64,000 bases of DNA from Apteryx mantelli (Eukaryota > Chordata > Aves > Apterygiformes > Apterygidae), in the NCBI RefSeq assembly GCF_036417845.1, contig NC_089984.1, positions 31,283,447 through 31,347,446 of the forward strand. Direction: 5' to 3'. Both the position numbers and the translations under genes were made by a program. The notes below the pieces were generated by a model. The model saw only the letters and a program-made list of their open reading frames with translations. It was not told where the DNA came from and made no database searches. Of this stretch, positions 22,740 to 31,100 are shown piece after piece. Each line of letters opens with the position of its first letter. Position 1 is the first letter of the stretch.

Positions 22740-25700
22740 TACCATTGTTCCAAATTGGGTGCCCCCCCTTTTGCCTCAGCTCCAAGGGCTCCCAACCCTT
22801 GGCGGCTTGTCGTAAAATTTTCCAATCATGTGGTTCCCATTTCCCCTGACCATTCTGTTGTAGCACGGGGAACGCCAGTGCTGTGGGGCCCTCGGACCCC
22901 GCAACAGGCTTCCATTGTCCTTCTATTATAGCGTCCTTGATAAAACCACTCCAGCGGGACTCCCTTGGAAGTCCGGCGAGGGGATTCATTAAGCAGGGAG
23001 GTACTCCTCCCTCTTTCTCTTGCGCCTGCAGCTCCACTTTTTCAGGCGTTCCGATAGCTCCTGTAGCACTCTTACGGTTTCTTCTGGTGACGGCGGTACT
23101 TTATTTCTGGTGTCAGGCGTGTTGTCCCCCGAAGACTCGCTGGACGAAAGCAGTGGGGGGTACTCTGATGGAGTCTGGCGTGAGCGGGTGGTCTCGTTGA
23201 AGGAGGGTAGAGGCGGCCGCTGAGGTGGCGTAGGCAGCGGCAACGGTGGATGCAGGGGACTGTTGCTAGGCGGCGGCGGGGGGGGAGCACTAGGAGGGGG
23301 TCGGCATTCCTTTCCTCCCAAGTCTCTGAGGTCAGCAAGGGGCGCGGCCGCCGCCCCTGTTTGAGCCTCCTCCGGGTGCACTTCCGCGTTTGCCTCAGAG
23401 CTCGGACCAGCCGGCTCTGGGGAAACCTCCGCTTTCTGGGACGCAGCGGGTGACGGCGCTGACGATGCCCCCCCCTCGGAGTTCTCCCGCGCCCTTTGCA
23501 GTGCCTCCCTGACAGACCGGCACACTGCCGTTAAAGTCTCTAGTACGGTGTTGCAAAGTGCGCGAACAGCTTTCCCGTCCCTCAGTTCCAGCTTTTCCAG
23601 TTTTACTGACAGCTGCTCAAACATTTTTAATAGTTGAGCCGTGAACGGCTTTGTCCCCATGGGGGTGGTAGGCGAGGCTGTGCCTGACGACTCCGGAGAT
23701 GATAACGTCAGGGGCTCCCGCCATGACCTTGGCGGGGCTGTGCTGCCCTCCCCCGGTACGGGCGGTGACGGGGGCCCTGGGCACGGCGCACTGCCGGCTC
23801 CCTCAGGAGCAGACGGAGGCAAGGGCTGTGGGGGGGGCGGTGGCGGAGGGACCGACGGTTGAGCTCGCACCGCCTTAACCTCCTTCTTGTCCTTGTCTCC
23901 ACCCTCGATGGTCTTATGCCACATTGTTTCTCCGAAATCTCGCCATTCCGATACGGAAAATAACAAGTGTGTATCCGAAAAAAGTTCCCATTGCTGCCCC
24001 AGTTTAATCAACCTCTGTAACTGCTTCACCGGTGCATCAATTCCTCTCTTGGAGAGTATACCGGCTAGCAAGGTGGCCGCGGCATCTGCTTCCATGCCGC
24101 CGTCTGGGAGACGGGGCGCGACCCCGGACCGTGTCTGGCGGCAGCCTTTTTTTTGCCAGCACTTCTCCCAGCCCCTTCTTATTATCCCCCACTCCCGTCC
24201 TCTCGCTGCTTACCGCAGTCACGGACCATCAGCCGAGGTCAAGCCTCTTGGTAGACGCGGCGAACCATCCTCTGCTACCAGATGTTGGAGTGAGGGAGGG
24301 GACCCCGGAGTAACGATGAGTCTCAATATGAGTATGGTCGTTCTCCCTTTATTAGAGCTTACACAAAGTATATATATCGACAAGCAATACGCATGCGCTA
24401 GCAATAGTTACATGATTGGTTACAGTTTCTGTCCATACGTATAAAGCGGATACATGATTGGTGCAAGGTTGCTGTCCGCGCTCCATCGACATTTATGGAA
24501 CCTAGTTCCGTCCAGACTTGTTTACCAGTTTTGTGAATGCCTTCTTTTGTAGTGCTCAAGGCCGCTGCAAGGCTTGCTCGGCCGCTGCAAGGCTCGCTCG
24601 CCTTGGCCTACATTCCTTCCCTTACCCTGAGAACGGGATTGCTCATCCCAATCAGATCATGCCCTCTCTCGCTTAACCATTCCTCCACAGATTTGTAAGG
24701 TCTCTTGAGTTCCATCTTAAAAATACCAAGGTGTTCAAAAACTGGGGTATTAGTCTGCTGAAAGAAGAGTCTCAATTTTCTTCAAAGTGTATTAATTGGA
24801 ATGACTGTGGCATTCAAAATGCGTGTCCAAAGCATAAGTGTACGAGGAGAACTTACTGCAAGTAGTTTTGCATTCTTTACTGCCTTGCATTGTGTGCTGA
24901 GCCCATGCTGGGGCTCTATTTCTCTGAGGTATGTGTATGTTATACTTGCCTCCTGTTCCCTCTGCGTCTGGAGTCAAATTCAGTTCTGGATGTAATGTTA
25001 GAAGTGCTTTCCTAACACCACTTGGATGCTAAACTTAGATTGTTTTATTGCTTTAGAAATGCATGTGTGCTGTTATGTTTGGTTATTCTCCGCTGCTATT
25101 GCTTTTTTACAAGTAAGAAATCATTGCTAACTGCTGGAGATTGTGAACTGAACTCCTTTTTGTATGTGTACAAGCTACAAATTGCTAGTGATTTATATTT
25201 TGACTGGTTTTGAACAGGCGGTGGAGAAGAGCCTGACTAACAGTGTATAAAATAGATAAACTTGGTATTACAGCTGCTTTACTGACTAGTTCTGACTCCC
25301 CAGATACTGCACACATAGGGAAAATGTGCTGTATCTGCATTATTTCCTGACTGATCCCTTCAGCATGCCTGCATTCCACTATGAGGTGGGTTTTTTGTTA
25401 CTGTAGGGTTGTGCTATGTAATTTTCCTTCTGAGGGTGATTGTCATCTCTCCCCCCTCACAGATGCTGTCCAAATGCAATACTGTGTTTTTTGGCGGGGA
25501 CTCCATCTCCATGTTTGACTACATGATCTGGCCCTGGTTTGAACGCCTGGAGGCAGTACAGCTGCAGGAGTGAGTATCATGGACCTTGCTCACTTTCTAG
25601 TGGACACTGAAGTGCCCCAGTGTGAATGTTCTTTGCATACACTTTGCAGCAATGGGCTCTTGTTGGGGACTGCTGAAGGAAGTGTGTGCTGTGTTACAAT

Positions 25701-27299
25701 TTGGAGGGGAACATCTTCTCAAAACTGAGATGAGTTGTTCAGGGATCTTCTAGAAAAAGGCTTTCACCAGGTCTGTTTCCTATCAAATCATTTGAACAGA
25801 GCTGGAAGAAGTGGTAAAAATACAGGGCTTCCACTCCCACACCATAGATGAAAATGAGCCTTCAAATTTCTTGGTCCAAAACCTTTGATTTGAAATGGAG
25901 TCTCTTCAGAAAACCTGGACTGACAAAGGAGAGTGGTTTTGTTGCGAGATGGGTAAACTGTATCCTACCTTGCTGTAGCTAATAGATCTGTCCCTGTTGT
26001 AACAGAAACAGTCCTGCTAAATGTCTTGGTCTATTATATCCTTAAACAGCTCTAGTTACCGTGGTATTGGGTTAACTTAGGAAATGGTGTCAGAGGAAGC
26101 TGTCAAAGGAAGTAGGTGATGAAGTGGGAATATGAGTTGGAACCTCACCCTGATGCCTAAGGCATTCTTAAGGAACAAGAAAGATGCAGGGAATCCTTAG
26201 CATTGGAACTTCTGGCACTGAAAAATTAGAGTTTTACTGATGCGCTGCTGGCCTGCTTTGTTTCCTGTGTGGCCCTTGACTGGAAAGAGAAGTATTACAA
26301 GCAGTACAGGAGCACAGGTCTAGAATCATGAAAGTATTTGGATGACTGAGGATCTGAGCTAAAGTACCTTAAGAAAAGATGCTTTCTGGGTGAGTCTTAG
26401 GAACTAACTGGAGAAGCTGTGTATTAGTTAGACTCTTAAACTTGGGAGTTGGAAATTGGAATGCAAAGTACTAGGGTCAGTCTGCCAGAAGAGATTGGAA
26501 AGAATAATTTACACTGCTAAGCTTTCAATTTGCCACATAGTCTCTTTTTCAAATGCATGTCAGAGTGGGTTTGTGGCTTTAATCCATTAGTCGAATCATG
26601 AATTTCCTCAATAGACACTGGATTTTGAGCTGCTGGATTGCAGGGTAGTACAATTTGCACAGCGCTTATCTTGGTGCACAATGCAGAGGCGAGAAGTGGT
26701 TCTGAGGCTGGGAGGAGGGCTCAGCAGCTACGTGCAGCACTTTTTTAGAGACTTGCCACTAACAAAGCATTCCGGAAGGAGGCAGTGTGGTGCAAGCCTC
26801 TGTCCTCAACGAGAAGGAGAGAATAGGTAACAGAGCAAAGTCTCATTTGCAGCAGGGGGAATGAAGGTGAAAACATGCTTATACCTTGCCCAAGAGGTAC
26901 CTTTCTGTGTTTTTGCTCAGCTTTGCAGAGTGCACAAGCTCTGTAAGAACTCCTTTATTTTCCAGATGCCAATCTGTCTTCTGTGATCTGATACGTATTT
27001 CCGTCACCTGCTCCGAGATGAACGTTATGCTGGAAGGGAGAAAGCAAAACAAGCAGTAAAATAGAACCTCAAGCTGTTTTGCTTCCTTGATGCCCTCTTC
27101 TTGGTTTTCCGTTTGCATTACTCAGTCTCTTTCCTTTTCCCATAGCTCTCTGAGTCACACCCCAAAGCTTCAACGCTGGATGGAGGCCATGAAGGAGGAC
27201 CCTGCTGTCAAGGCTACAATGACTGATCCACAGACCTACAAAGGCTATCTCCAGCTCTATCTGAAGAACAGCCCTGAGGCATGTGATTATGGGCTTTGA
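15093..27299 (+). CDS. GSTO1: GSTO1, glutathione S-transferase omega 1 (6 coding exons)
   Basis: Cytosolic omega-class GST with glutathione-dependent thioltransferase and dehydroascorbate reductase activity; it also reduces methylated arsenic (family knowledge). Exons 15093..15126, 15264..15372, 17093..17315, 20175..20276, 25463..25569 and 27146..27299 all have GT-AG borders and join to 729 nt, 242 aa plus stop; human GSTO1 has 241. The N-terminal thioredoxin fold carries the catalytic Cys32 in the MRFCPFA motif, an omega-type Cys rather than Ser/Tyr. The glutathione-contact residues Lys59, Val72, Glu85 and Ser86 sit at the same numbers as in human. The C-terminal helical domain ends PEACDYGL, the family's usual terminus. 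Intron 3 holds an antisense CR1 and intron 4 an antisense ERV. No frame damage is seen. Confidence 0.96.
15264..15372 (+). CDS. GSTO1: GSTO1 coding exon 2 (active-site Cys)
   Basis: Acceptor CTCCCCGCAG, donor CATCAG|GTGAGG. It encodes [20 protein letters not shown] and KGI, including nucleophile Cys32. The preceding intron is only 137 bp and GC-rich. Confidence 0.95.
15373..17092 (+). other. GSTO1: GSTO1 intron 2
   Basis: The 5' end is still within the CpG island, then AT-rich with several T-runs (for example 15707-15716 and 16371-16381). No element was recognised. Confidence 0.8.
17093..17315 (+). CDS. GSTO1: GSTO1 coding exon 3
   Basis: Acceptor TTCACTCTTCAG, donor TCAAAG|GTACTA. It encodes the remainder of the thioredoxin fold ([44 protein letters not shown]) and the linker into the helical domain, ending LEYFSK at phase 0. 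Confidence 0.95.
17513..19053 (-). mobile_element. CR1 LINE, 5'-truncated, antisense in GSTO1 intron 3
   Basis: A chicken-repeat-1 non-LTR retrotransposon in minus orientation. Its 3' end (17513-17600) has the CR1 tail ending in ATTCTGTG/ATTCTGTA octamers. It keeps the reverse transcriptase portion of ORF2 from the GPDGMHP block to the C-terminus. The 5' truncation point near 19053 is approximate, because similarity fades after the [12 protein letters not shown] segment. No clear target duplication was seen. Confidence 0.92.
17592..19031 (-). pseudogene. CR1 ORF2 reverse transcriptase, C-terminal part, inactive
   Basis: After an in-frame TGA (19014-19016) where the HPRVLREL-type block would carry Arg, a decayed CpG codon, the frame stays open for 473 codons to its natural end at [12 protein letters not shown] blocks are visible: [34 protein letters not shown], motif [19 protein letters not shown], and the catalytic block [10 protein letters not shown] at residues 207-210 of the open stretch. 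The last is normally FADD, so the second catalytic Asp is Asn (codon 18384-18386). With the 5' truncation and stop, the copy is dead despite its long ORF. Confidence 0.9.
19054..20174 (+). other. GSTO1: GSTO1 intron 3, remainder
   Basis: Unremarkable intronic sequence between the CR1 5' edge and exon 4. Nothing else was recognised. Confidence 0.7.
20175..20276 (+). CDS. GSTO1: GSTO1 coding exon 4
   Basis: Acceptor GCTTTGTTTAG, donor GAAGAG|GTAAGA. The exact 34-codon exon encodes [15 protein letters not shown] and [14 protein letters not shown], helices of the C-terminal domain. It is less conserved than its neighbours but in phase on both sides. Confidence 0.92.
20674..20691. repeat. (AT)9 microsatellite
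   Basis: Nine AT dinucleotides followed by a T7 run, in GSTO1 intron 4. Confidence 0.95.
20873..20942. repeat. Short direct repeat, 18 bp, 52-bp period
   Basis: CACAATCCTGCTTTAGTG occurs at 20873-20890 and again at 20925-20942, identical in both places. The 34-bp interval is unrelated sequence. Confidence 0.9.
21664..21669. other. Target-site duplication GATTTG, left copy
   Basis: A perfect 6-bp match to 24690-24695. It flanks the LTR ends exactly, showing one clean integration event. Confidence 0.93.
21670..22076 (-). repeat. 3' LTR of the ERV (407 bp)
   Basis: Begins TGTGGAGG and ends CCAACA on the element's sense strand (terminal TG...CA). The U3 has two CCAAT boxes (ATTGG on plus at 21802-21806 and 21844-21848), TATA at 21755-21764 and AATAAA as TTTATT at 21735-21740. 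A tandem 19-20-bp repeat lies at about 21948-21986. The env frame runs on into U3. It differs from the other LTR at one base, T at 21950. Confidence 0.96.
21980..22697 (-). pseudogene. ERV env remnant (surface fragment plus transmembrane subunit)
   Basis: The sense strand holds a surface-subunit fragment ([13 protein letters not shown] and [14 protein letters not shown]) recognisable as avian retroviral env. A transmembrane-subunit portion with a CX6CC motif at 22387-22361 and a hydrophobic anchor near 22200-22130 follows. The frame is broken between the two parts (a stop near 22427), again by a one-base shift near 22408-22414, and by in-frame stops near 22400 and 22230. The cytoplasmic tail frame runs through the polypurine tract into the LTR. 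The N-terminal surface region is missing. It is non-functional as it stands. Confidence 0.8.
22077..22089 (-). other. Polypurine tract of the ERV
   Basis: AAGAAGGGGGAAT on the sense strand directly abuts the 3' LTR, the expected primer site for plus-strand DNA synthesis. Confidence 0.85.
22707..22738 (-). repeat. Homopolymer A32 (sense) at the gag/env junction
   Basis: Thirty-two T on the plus strand, followed on the sense strand by GG and A7. It sits exactly between capsid-type and env-type sequence, marking the large internal deletion. Confidence 0.95.
22745..23037 (-). pseudogene. ERV capsid-start fragment in a shifted frame
   Basis: In the frame one base off from the gag ORF, the sequence reads [19 protein letters not shown], which has the look of a capsid N-terminus (Pro-Val … Trp-x-Pro). 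It stops being capsid-like at about 22745, right before the A32 run. Only some 40 residues of capsid character remain. Confidence 0.6.
22989..24095 (-). pseudogene. ERV gag-type ORF (matrix plus proline-rich region), 368 aa
   Basis: Open for 368 codons. Residues 1-75 ([18 protein letters not shown] … WHKTIEG) look like a Class II retroviral matrix domain. The second residue is Glu, so N-myristoylation is not expected. The middle and end are Pro/Ser/Glu-rich with PSAP-type motifs near residues 94 and 265, which may be late-domain-like or merely low complexity. A coiled-coil-like helical stretch follows [18 protein letters not shown]. The frame ends at EEYLPA just where a capsid would begin, and the next capsid-like sequence lies in another frame, so a frameshift probably closed it. 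I call it a broken gag that may still be translated. Confidence 0.8.
24263..24280 (-). other. Primer binding site complementary to initiator tRNA-Met
   Basis: On the sense strand it reads TGGTAGCAGAGGATGGTT, an 18-nt match to the complement of the vertebrate initiator tRNA-Met 3' end (…AACCATCCTCTGCTACCA). It lies two bases after the 5' LTR, the expected place. Confidence 0.85.
24283..24689 (-). repeat. 5' LTR of the ERV (407 bp)
   Basis: Same length and sequence as the other LTR except C at 24563. CCAAT boxes correspond to 24415-24419 and 24457-24461, TATA to about 24368-24377 and AATAAA to 24348-24353. All control signals are intact, so it could still initiate transcription antisense to GSTO1. 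Confidence 0.96.
24690..24695. other. Target-site duplication GATTTG, right copy
   Basis: A perfect match to 21664-21669. The intron resumes with TAAGGTCTCTTGAG. Confidence 0.93.
24696..25462 (+). other. GSTO1: GSTO1 intron 4 after the ERV
   Basis: Ordinary intron sequence leading to the exon 5 acceptor. Nothing was recognised. Confidence 0.8.
25463..25569 (+). CDS. GSTO1: GSTO1 coding exon 5
   Basis: Acceptor CCCCCTCACAG, donor CAGGA|GTGAGT. It encodes [20 protein letters not shown] and LEAVQLQ, the most conserved part of the omega helical domain (Asp-Tyr-x-Ile-Trp-Pro-Trp-Phe-Glu-Arg). Confidence 0.95.
25570..27145 (+). other. GSTO1: GSTO1 intron 5
   Basis: A 1.6-kb intron with no recognisable repeat or RNA gene. 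Confidence 0.8.
27146..27299 (+). CDS. GSTO1: GSTO1 coding exon 6 and stop
   Basis: Acceptor TTCCCATAG. It encodes [20 protein letters not shown] and [16 protein letters not shown] followed by TGA at 27297-27299. Confidence 0.95.
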
Positions 27300-27407
27300 G
27301 GTGCCAGTGGGCACATGCTGCTGAAGGAGCAGTGCCTCTTCTCAGTGTGAGCTGTGGGGATGTGGTGCAATTTGGTGTGGGCTCTTTATGGTTTGTTTTG
27401 CAGTGGA

Positions 27408-27413
27408 AATAAA
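27408..27413 (+). terminator. GSTO1: GSTO1 poly(A) signal AATAAA
   Basis: AATAAA lies 109 nt after the stop codon, with GT-rich sequence (GGATGTGCT) about 40 nt further on. It would give a short 3' UTR. Alternative AATAAA hexamers occur at 27632-27637 and 28174-28179. Confidence 0.7.
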
Positions 27414-28199
27414 TCTGTGCTGAAGAGGCTGAGAAACCAGTCCAGGAGGAGGATGTGCTAGCTTCAGGTGGGAGGGGGAAAGTCACTGCTGGCAGTGTAT
27501 ATCATGTAAAGGAAAATTTGTCTTGACTTGGAGGTGACCCTCTAGTCTCTTCTCAAGCACTGCTGTTGGATAGTCACTGAACCCACCCCATCAGTTGGTT
27601 TAAAAAAAGAGTGTAATCCTGGTGTCTTGAAAATAAAGAAAGCAAGCAAACAATGATTTCTGTAAATGCAACTATTTTTCCCTTATTCCAGGCAGCTGTT
27701 AGTCACTGGACTAATTGTGCAGAGGGGAGTGAGGCGCTGTCAAGGCTAAACAGGTAGTGTGGTCTGTGAAGTTAAGATGCAGTTATCGTAGTGTAAACTG
27801 TCCTCTTTTGAGACCACTACTGCTAAACCACTGAACTTACAACCCCACCCACTCGTCCCTGCTGAAGCCACAGCTGATGGGGCCATTTAGTGATGGTTTC
27901 CAATTTGGGTAAGACTTGCAAGGGGGTTTATGGCTTCTTCTTTGCAACAGATTGTGTTGATTCTAGGTCCTAACCGCAATTATCCTAGAGGCTGGAGTAT
28001 GGGATAAAGTTAACACAAACTATATTCTGAGCAGAAGGACACTTGTTTGCTGTACTGCTTCGGAACTCAAAACATTGCTGTGTGTGTCAAGATGTATGTG
28101 AAATTGGAAAACTGAAGAAGAAAGAGTTCAGTCTGAGTGTTACATACTGCTGTCTTCTTGCTGCTGGGAAAGAAATAAATGTGTTCTGATTCTCCCAAT

Positions 28200-31100
28200 T
28201 GCTTGCTGAACCTGCTTTGCAGTTGGACAGCTTTGAAACTCTCTTAGATGCTAATATAGTAAAGTGGGGACTTTAGGTGTGGGGGCAGGAGTATTTGATT
28301 CAAAAGTAGTCACAGGAGAGGGCAGACTGTTTGTTTGTTTTGGCATAGGGGAATAAAAGAGTTATGGTCCACTCTGATGTTGCTTGGATGTGTATGTCTT
28401 CCTCTGAAAAACTGACCATAATTCCAGGAAATAAGCTTGCAGAGATAATGAGGTAAAACAGAATGTTCAAGTATAACGACAGGGCTGCAGTTCTAGCAGT
28501 GCTGAGATAGTTGCCATGAGATACACAAGACTGTTGTGATGTCTCCCCCTGCAACAAGGTGAGATAGCATAGCAGAAGGTGGTAGTTTATGGTTTTCATG
28601 GAATCTGAGATTCTGAGCATCTCAGAGCTGTTCTGGAGGAAAATTGAACTAATTTCTCTTCCCCCATCCCCCCCCACTCAAATGCAGTCTGCCACAACAT
28701 ACTAACTCTGAGGAGGTGCATGATTGTGTAACTTCAAGTAGGAAAGCAGATAGGAAAGACATTTGAAGAGGAAAAAGAATTAACGGGAACTCCTCCAATA
28801 AATATGCTTCCTACGAGCCTGTGTCCTTTTGGAGGCCGCAGTCTGTGAGCACACAGACATTGGAGGGGCTTGTTTATGCTCTTACTAGCTTTAACTCAAA
28901 CTATGCAGGTTTTCTGCTCTTGTTTATCTTGTGGCTTTTAAACACATCTGACACTACTTAAAAAAATGCTAATTACTGTGCTGTCCGTTCCAGAATACTG
29001 ATTTTCTGTAAAAGGTTGCACAATCCAAATCCAATGCTGCAGATGTTTAGTAGATTGTCATTAGACAACCCAGTTTTCTGTTCAGAGCATCTTTCTTGTG
29101 CTTATGCAGAGCATCTCAGATACCCAAAGGAAGCTCAGGGAATGGCCGTGTTGCAGAGCAGAGTTCATAATTATCAGCAGAGAAGAGTGACACTTCAGGC
29201 ATTTGAATTAGCCCAATTTGCCAGCCACTGTCTGGAGCAGTAACTGCTAACTCCCTTGTGGATCAGCAAACTTCAGTTAAAGCTATCATCCTCCAGCAGA
29301 GCAGCTGGGTAGGTTATAAATGGATGGGCCTTCACTGATGGGCAGCCTTCTCTTTAGGCACAAATTAACTTTGCAATAGCACAAGGCTCGTCTGTTCTGT
29401 GCTGCGCTTGATCGCTGTGAGTCCTATAAACGGCAGAAATGCATCAAGTGCAAGAACCAAGCTCAGAGGAGACTGGGCATGTTCTTGGTGTGTCAAGACT
29501 CTCTGCAGCATTTTGCTGGGAGTCCCATATGCTGCTATGGAAGATGTCCATGCCACATTTTTAAGGTTTTTTTTCCACCCCTGAAATACACTCTTAAGGG
29601 AATAAAGGTTGTTTTGCAAAATCCAGGAGTGCTGTGGGTAACCGTTTAGGACAAGAAGTCTAAGAGCCTCTTCTGTCACAGGGAGTGATTAGATAGGCCA
29701 GATGTCATTATGACTGTTGGCATTGAGGTACTCTGCCCACTGCACTTAACTGACATCATAAGACCACGCTGTCTTTAGTGACCACAGTGCTTTGGGTTCC
29801 TATCTTATGTCTTCTCTGCATGATGTGTACTTAACAGCAAATTGCCCTAATGCAAAACTTGACTGATTTAGAAGGATTTGTGCAAGAGTCAGAGTTCTTA
29901 TTTACGACTTTGTGTTGTACAGGTAAGCCTGTTGGATGCCTCCCACCTAGCTATGAATCTAGCCTGTCTTTGTTTAAGTTTGCAAGATCTGTTGCATAAA
30001 ATTGTAAGTGGAGAGATGCTGAGAAGAATGGGGGGAAAGCATAGCCTTAAAAATACACAACCAAAGGAAGCTGTTTTGTTTTGCTGCCTGTGGAAGCTCG
30101 TGATTTTTGAAACTGAATGTTGATACTGAAAATCCAGCCTTGTCCTGAAAAAATAGTTGCAAGAATGACAGCTCCATTGGGGTGGCAGAATGATTTCTTG
30201 ATTGAAGCTGGGTTCTTAGAGCTAAGCTAGGTTCTCTTGGCTCATGTATGATCTTGGTGAAGATGTTAGAGACTTTGGCAGTATGTAGGCTGGAACAGAA
30301 ACCAGCCTTGTCCCACAGCATTATATGGATCCCCCGTAGCTCTGAATGAATGTAGATATACTACATCAGTCTTCCCAGGAGATTTTCTGCTGGAAGATAT
30401 CGTTGATTTGGGGGGATGCAGGGAAGCAGCTATATCTTTGTGGTGGGCATCAGTTTGCAGGATCAGGGCATGCATGGTAGCATGTGCAGGGGAGGCATTA
30501 AGATGTGAGGTATGTCAGAACATGGATCTAGGCTCTTTCATTAGATGCAAGCAGGGTTTGGGCTTGATGAAGCCACTGTTGCTGAAACAGTGTTGATGGG
30601 ATCCCCATGGCAAACCTCCAGCAATTGCTCACTGCAGAACACTTTGGTTTTATTAGCTACTCTGCTTTGTTTAGGGCTTGTTAAAGCTATTAGTAAAGTA
30701 GGCTGGAAAGTGGCTTCCATAAACATGCTGGGAATATGTTGCACTTTGCTCCAGTATATTATTGGGAACTAGTGGGAGATGTGACATTAGGAGGATCCAC
30801 TGATGGGTTAAGAATGGAGACTGGCATCTAAAATGTAAGTGGCTGAGGCCAGACCACAGTAACCAGGAGACTTTGTTGTGTTGTTTGAACAGAAAGATGT
30901 GCTCTCCCCATCTTAGTTTCCTGGCTCTGGAGTGTACCATTATAAATATGCTACTTCAGCAAAAAAAGGCAAATGAAATATCCTGCTTTATAATTTACTA
31001 TTAAATATCAGTGCTGTAAATCCTGAGGCAGACAGCTGGGGTCCTGAACCCATTACAGCACACCAGGAAATGCAGGCCTTAGGCAGAGTTTTTGACGTGG

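Larger units (their letters stand above)
21670..24689 (-). mobile_element. Internally deleted endogenous retrovirus, 3,020 bp, young
   Basis: Complete LTR-to-LTR element in minus orientation inside GSTO1 intron 4. Order along its sense strand: 5' LTR (24689-24283), 2-nt spacer, primer binding site (24280-24263), leader with a donor-like GCG|GTAAGC at 24214|24213, gag-type ORF (24095-22989), a capsid-start fragment in another frame, A32, surface and transmembrane env remnants, polypurine tract, 3' LTR (22076-21670). A perfect 6-bp duplication GATTTG flanks it. Pro, pol and most gag and env coding sequence are absent, so it cannot replicate alone. Six-base duplication and Class II-like Gag suggest an alpha/beta-type ERV. 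Its size recalls small non-autonomous avian elements such as ART-CH, but I cannot verify identity. Confidence 0.95.

Noticed and set aside
22507-23453. Plus-strand open frames across the ERV interior
   Set aside because: They are antisense to the retroviral sequence and contain translated poly-T; no independent support.
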